Source: Pseudomonas putida (GTDB taxonomy: Bacteria > Pseudomonadota > Gammaproteobacteria > Pseudomonadales > Pseudomonadaceae). From it: DNA of 64,000 bases. Both the position numbers and the translations under genes were made by a program. The DNA lies in NCBI RefSeq assembly GCF_002906855.1, contig NZ_MINI01000028.1, forward strand, positions 2,232,001 to 2,296,000, read 5' to 3'. Numbering within the stretch: position 1 is the first letter of the stretch; the number at the start of each line of letters is the position of its first letter. Under the pieces are notes generated by a model that saw only the letters and a list, made by a program, of their open reading frames with translations, did no database searches and was not told where the DNA came from. Of the stretch, positions 60,946 through 64,000 are shown in pieces.

Positions 60946-61527
60946 TCAGGCTTTCTTGGCGGCCTTGGTGGCCGGGGACTTGGTCGCTGCGAGGGCCTGA
61001 TCGAGGCCGCCGGTGGCCAGCTGCTTGAGGTGCGCGAGATCGCCGTTGGCGATGGCGGCCTCAAGGGTGGCGTTGTGCAGTTCGCTGTGCAGGTCGACGT
61101 TGGCCAGCTGCTGGATGCGCTGGCCTTCCAGCGTGACCGGGACGTTATCCACGTTCACCCAGCGCTGGCCATTGTAGTACTCGTAGTCGGCCACGCCGTG
61201 CTGCCAGCTTGGGTCGAGCAGTGCCCTGAATTTGAACTGCACCGGTGAGTTGGCATGCGGCCCACCCTGGTTGCCCTGGGCGGTGATCAGGATCCTGCCT
61301 TCGCTCGGTGGCTGTACGGTGAGGTAGGTGTAGCTGCCCCAGACGTCCAGGTGCAGGTCCAGCGGTGGGTTGATGGCCTGGGTGATCTGGGCCGCGCCGT
61401 TAAGGCTACGGTCCGGGGTATAGACCAGCAGGTCCAGTTGCAGGCGCGGGGCGCCGGCGGCGTTGTTGCCGATCTGGTAGGACACCGGGAACAGGCCTAC
61501 CGAAGGTGCGAGCAGTGAATCAGACAT
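60946..61527 (-). CDS. DUF1842 protein, copy 1 with Lys/Ala-rich tail (193 residues)
   Basis: A second DUF1842-type protein. The core has GLFPVSYQIGNNAAGAPRLQ, DLLVYTPDRSLNGAAQITQA, LHLDVWGSYTYLTVQPP, VQFKFRALLDPSWQHGVADY and EYYNGQRWVNVDNVPV. About 50 more residues follow than in its partner: a helical stretch LEAAIANGDLAHLKQLATGGLDQAL and a basic tail ATKSPATKAAKKA reminiscent of nucleic-acid- or anion-binding tails. No signal peptide. First gene of the pair; function unknown. Confidence 0.85.
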   Translation of the reverse strand: MSDSLLAPSVGLFPVSYQIGNNAAGAPRLQLDLLVYTPDRSLNGAAQITQAINPPLDLHLDVWGSYTYLTVQPPSEGRILITAQGNQGGPHANSPVQFKFRALLDPSWQHGVADYEYYNGQRWVNVDNVPVTLEGQRIQQLANVDLHSELHNATLEAAIANGDLAHLKQLATGGLDQALAATKSPATKAAKKA

Positions 61528-61776
61528 GATTGCCTCCGTTGCATTCGATGAATGAATGACCGTTACACAGCTGCGAAGGTGGGCGGAAAAGGCGGGGAGA
61601 TGAGGGAGCCGGGCGGCGGTGTTGCTTGCCCGGAGCGAGCGGCCGTTGTCGGCCAGCTTGTGCAACCAGTCCCTGGTCTGCGGTGCCGCCTGCCTGGCAG
61701 CCCGCTTGAGTAAAGCAGGGCTGCCTGGCAGTGATGGCGTTTTTGCATTATCTCCGACGAGCGGAGCGGCTTTGTG

Positions 61777-62463
61777 TTACTTGCTCTTGTTCTTGAGGGT
61801 GAGGAAGCTGGCACGCATGTCTTTGGCCCAGCCGTCGAGCACGGGTTTGACATCGTTCAGGGTCAGCTTGGTCTTGTCGTTCTCCAGCTCTTTGCCGGTG
61901 CCCTTGCGCACCACCTGGGCCAGTACCTTCTGGTTGGCGCCATCGAGGAAGGCCGCTTCGACGCCGACATCCACTTCCTGGTCGCGGCCGCCCATCGCGG
62001 TGTTGACGCCCGCCGAAATCAGCGCGATCGGGATGAATTCGTAAGGTTTGAGGCTTTCATTGCTGGTAGCTACCGCGGTGATCGCCGGGCGTACCACGAT
62101 GGTGCCCGGGCCGGGCGCCTTGGCCAGGGTCAGCACGCTGCCCATTTCACGGCGCAAGGCATCGTTGAAGTAGCGAGTGATTTCAGCCAGCGTCTGTTGG
62201 GAAATGACCGCTGTGGCTTGTGGCTTGGGGTAGAACTGGCTGGGCTCGATGAAGACCTGCGTGTACTGGTTGACATTGACTTTGGGGTCGATCCAGCGCA
62301 TCACCGGTGCACCAGTTGGGCTTTTGGCTTCCTGCAGGCGACTGTAGTCCTTGAGGAAGCCGGAATAATCCTTCGGGTCCACGCGGTTGCTGGAGCACGC
62401 GGCTACAGCGAGCAAAGCGGCACACAACAAGGTAACGCGAGGCAATGATTTCATGATGGTCAT
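61777..62463 (-). CDS. DUF3313-like lipoprotein
   Basis: 228 residues from the ATG at 62463 (225 from 62454; neither has a strong Shine-Dalgarno). The lipoprotein signal LPRVTLLCAALLAVAAC is followed by SSNRVDPKDYSGFLKDYSRL, the usual start of mature DUF3313 proteins. Conserved parts are PVMRWIDPKVNVNQYTQVFIEPSQFYP, TIVVRPAITAVATSNESLKPYEFIPIALISAG and EVDVGVEAAFLDGANQKVLAQVVRKGTG. It is likely anchored in the outer membrane facing the periplasm. It stands alone; function unknown. Confidence 0.85.
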   Translation of the reverse strand: MTIMKSLPRVTLLCAALLAVAACSSNRVDPKDYSGFLKDYSRLQEAKSPTGAPVMRWIDPKVNVNQYTQVFIEPSQFYPKPQATAVISQQTLAEITRYFNDALRREMGSVLTLAKAPGPGTIVVRPAITAVATSNESLKPYEFIPIALISAGVNTAMGGRDQEVDVGVEAAFLDGANQKVLAQVVRKGTGKELENDKTKLTLNDVKPVLDGWAKDMRASFLTLKNKSK

Positions 62464-62834
62464 GCATCCATTATGGGTCGGCCAGAACAACGCTAGCAGG
62501 TGCTTGGCGAATGGCCAGTGGACGTTTGAAAACCCTTTCATGGTTGTGCATGTCTTGAAAATCGTAGTGCCTTTTAGATCGAGCGCCGCCCGCGCGGCGC
62601 ATCGCGAGCTGCGCTCGCTCCTACGCTTGTTTCGGGCCAATTATTCCTGCGCGATTTGCGCGCGAGCGCTTGGGCGCATGACGCGATATCGCGTCGTAGC
62701 AACAAGGCGGTCGCGCGCCGCTGCCACAAGCGTTACTGGCCCGAAACAAGCGTAGGAGCGAGCGCAGCTCGCGATGCGCCGCGCGGGCGGCGCTCGATCT
62801 CAAACACGGCGCAGCTTTCAAGGCATACGCCCTG
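62464..62834. other. Intergenic region dominated by a long perfect palindrome
   Basis: 371 bases without a gene. Positions 62576-62800 form a large inverted repeat (separate entry). The flanks 62464-62575 and 62801-62834 contain nothing recognisable apart from the upstream region of the DUF3313 gene. Confidence 0.75.
62576..62800. repeat. 225-bp element: 64-bp perfect inverted repeat around a palindromic loop (REPIN-like)
   Basis: Arms 62576-62639 and 62737-62800 are exact reverse complements over 64 bases (AGATCGAGCGCCGCCCGCGC at the left end, GGCCCGAAACAAGCG at the inner right). The 97-base loop contains a perfect 16-bp palindrome GACGCGATATCGCGTC. Each arm itself holds hairpin-forming GCGCCGCCCGCGCGGCGC and GCGAGCTGCGCTCGC, typical of REP-type modules. 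Confidence 0.92.
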
Positions 62835-64000
62835 TTATCCCAGCGCCTCCCGCAACCGGTACCACAACATCCCCAGCGCCAGCAGCGGCGAGCGCAGCGC
62901 CTTGCCGCCCGGGAACGTCAGGTGTGGCACTGCGCTGAACACATCCAGCCCCTGGCTCTGCCCCAACGCGATGCCTTCGGCCAGCAACTTCGCCGTCCAG
63001 TGGGTCACGTTCAGCCCATGGCCGGAATAGCCCTGGGCATAGAAGACGTTGGGGTGTTGGCTCAGCCGCCCCACTTGCGGGAAGCGGTTGGCGGTGATGC
63101 CGATCATGCCGCCCCACTGGTAGTCGATGCGCACATCGGCCAGTTGCGGGAACACTTTGAGCACCTTGGGCCGCATGTAGGCCGCGATGTCCTTGGGGTC
63201 GCGCCCGGAATAGTGGCAGGCGCCGCCGAACAGCAAGCGGCGATCGGCAGTGAGGCGGTAGTAGTCCAGGCCGACCTTCTGGTCGCACATGGCCATGTTC
63301 TGTGGAATCAGCTTGCTCGCCAGTGCTTCCGGCAGCGGTTCGGTTGCCACCACGTAGCTACCGGCCGGCAGCACTTTACCGCTCAGGCGTGGTTCCAGTT
63401 CGTCGAGGTGGGCGTTGCAGCCCAGCACCAGGCTCTGTGCCCGCACCTTGCCCCGTGCCGTGTGCAAGGTCACCGTGGGGCCATGTTCGATGCGCAGCAC
63501 CGGGCTCTGTTCGAAAATACGCACGCCCAGGCCATGGGCCACGCGCGCTTCGCCCTGGACCAGGTCGAGCGGGTGCAGATGGCCTGAGCCCATGTCTACC
63601 AGGCCGCCGGCGTACTGGTCGCTCGCGACGATCTCGTGCATGCGCTCGGGCCCGACCAGGCGGGTTTCGTGGCGGTAGCCAAGGCTGGCCAGGTCCTCCT
63701 GTTCAGCCTTGAAAGCAGCGAACTGTGCCGGGGTATTGGCCAGTTCGCAGAAGCCCCAGCGCAGGTCGCAGGCGATCGCATATTGTTCGATGCGGCGAGC
63801 TACCAGGGCCACCGACTCGATGCCGGCCTGCTGCAGGTAGCGCACACCGTCCTGGCCGACGTAGCGGGCAAAACCGCTGACATCATGGCCGATGCCGCGA
63901 ATCAGCTGGCCGCCATTGCGCCCGCTGGCGCCCCAGCCGATGCGGCGGCCTTCCAGCAGCACCACGCTGAGCCCGCGTTCAGCCAGTTCCAGCGCGGTGT
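62835..64000 (-). CDS. FAD-dependent amine/amino-acid oxidoreductase (PuuB/DadA-like), N-terminus missing
   Basis: The last ~388 codons of a DAO-family flavoprotein; the start and most of the GxGxxG dinucleotide-binding motif lie beyond the right edge. The visible N-terminal part is ELAERGLSVVLLEGRRIGWG followed by ASGRNGGQLIRG. Further motifs are GSGHLHPLDLVQGEARVAHGLG, LVLGCNAHLDELEPRLSGKVLPAGSYVVATEPL and GGMIGITANRFPQVGRLSQHPNVFYAQGYSGHGLNVTHWTAKLLAE. This fits gamma-glutamylputrescine oxidase or similar periphery enzymes of polyamine catabolism. Substrate not certain. Confidence 0.88.
   Translation of the reverse strand, partial: TALELAERGLSVVLLEGRRIGWGASGRNGGQLIRGIGHDVSGFARYVGQDGVRYLQQAGIESVALVARRIEQYAIACDLRWGFCELANTPAQFAAFKAEQEDLASLGYRHETRLVGPERMHEIVASDQYAGGLVDMGSGHLHPLDLVQGEARVAHGLGVRIFEQSPVLRIEHGPTVTLHTARGKVRAQSLVLGCNAHLDELEPRLSGKVLPAGSYVVATEPLPEALASKLIPQNMAMCDQKVGLDYYRLTADRRLLFGGACHYSGRDPKDIAAYMRPKVLKVFPQLADVRIDYQWGGMIGITANRFPQVGRLSQHPNVFYAQGYSGHGLNVTHWTAKLLAEGIALGQSQGLDVFSAVPHLTFPGGKALRSPLLALGMLWYRLREALG

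Noticed and set aside
62576..62800. Considered as CRISPR or as an rRNA/tRNA gene because of strong repeats and pairing
   Set aside because: There are only two arms in inverted orientation, no regularly spaced direct repeats, and no cloverleaf.

Overview
The window looks like chromosome of a fluorescent Pseudomonas of the P. putida group. It is high in GC, gene-dense with short gaps, and carries P. putida-type REP palindromes (GCGGGCTTGTCCCGCGAA and variants). Gene content fits too: quinohemoprotein amine dehydrogenase, MobA, RND pump with two-component system, NfrAB/WecB, a Wzy-type exopolysaccharide locus, SdaA and DUF1842. I saw no rRNA, tRNA, CRISPR array, prophage or intact insertion sequence.

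Region 1 (1-7135): amine catabolism. A divergent aldehyde dehydrogenase (cut by the window edge) faces the quinohemoprotein amine dehydrogenase operon: alpha subunit, radical SAM cross-linking enzyme, gamma subunit with the cysteine tryptophylquinone site, and beta propeller. After a perfect 31-bp REP pair comes an acyl-CoA synthetase. Amines would be oxidised in the periplasm, and the aldehydes then oxidised and activated as CoA thioesters. Region 2 (7376-16251): an orphan small protein, mobA, an RND pump operon divergent from a response regulator/histidine kinase pair, and a membrane diguanylate cyclase.

Region 3 (16252-23762): a REP pair split by a 202-bp internally deleted IS3-family relic, then a four-gene overlapping operon wecB-nfrB-nfrA-DUF4434-like gene. 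By analogy with E. coli this makes and exports a ManNAc polymer under c-di-GMP control; NfrB carries four MshEN-like repeats. Region 4 (23959-32624): metabolic and housekeeping genes: PACE efflux protein, an isoleucine attenuator with a 20-residue leader peptide before ilvA, an iron alcohol dehydrogenase, an unknown zinc-ligand protein, a VOC protein, a GapN-like aldehyde dehydrogenase and a GGDEF/EAL protein.

Region 5 (about 32772-57954): a 25-kb exopolysaccharide locus in three transcription blocks. Block A (+) holds a FemAB/GNAT-like protein, a GT61-like transferase, a 58-residue PEP-CTERM-like microprotein, a short OPX export protein, an EpsL-like barrel, Wzz and a BY-kinase-like ATPase. 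Block B (-) holds Wzy, a glycoside hydrolase and GalE. Block C (+) holds a 68-residue Tat-signal peptide plus GMC oxidoreductase, two left-handed beta-helix acyltransferases, four glycosyltransferases, a VirK/DUF535 protein, a WecG/TagA transferase, a WcaJ-type initiating transferase and an EptA-like transferase. No Wzx flippase and no exosortase are visible. It resembles the putida exopolysaccharide A locus (from memory, unverified). Region 6 (57955-64000): a LysR regulator divergent from sdaA, two tandem DUF1842 proteins, a DUF3313 lipoprotein, a perfect 64-bp inverted repeat, and a truncated FAD amine oxidoreductase.

The most unusual items are the PEP-CTERM-like microprotein without an exosortase, the minimal Tat peptide translationally coupled to a GMC oxidoreductase, the c-di-GMP-responsive NfrAB operon beside a diguanylate cyclase, the apparently leaderless ilvA attenuator peptide, and the IS-derived miniature element inside a REP pair.
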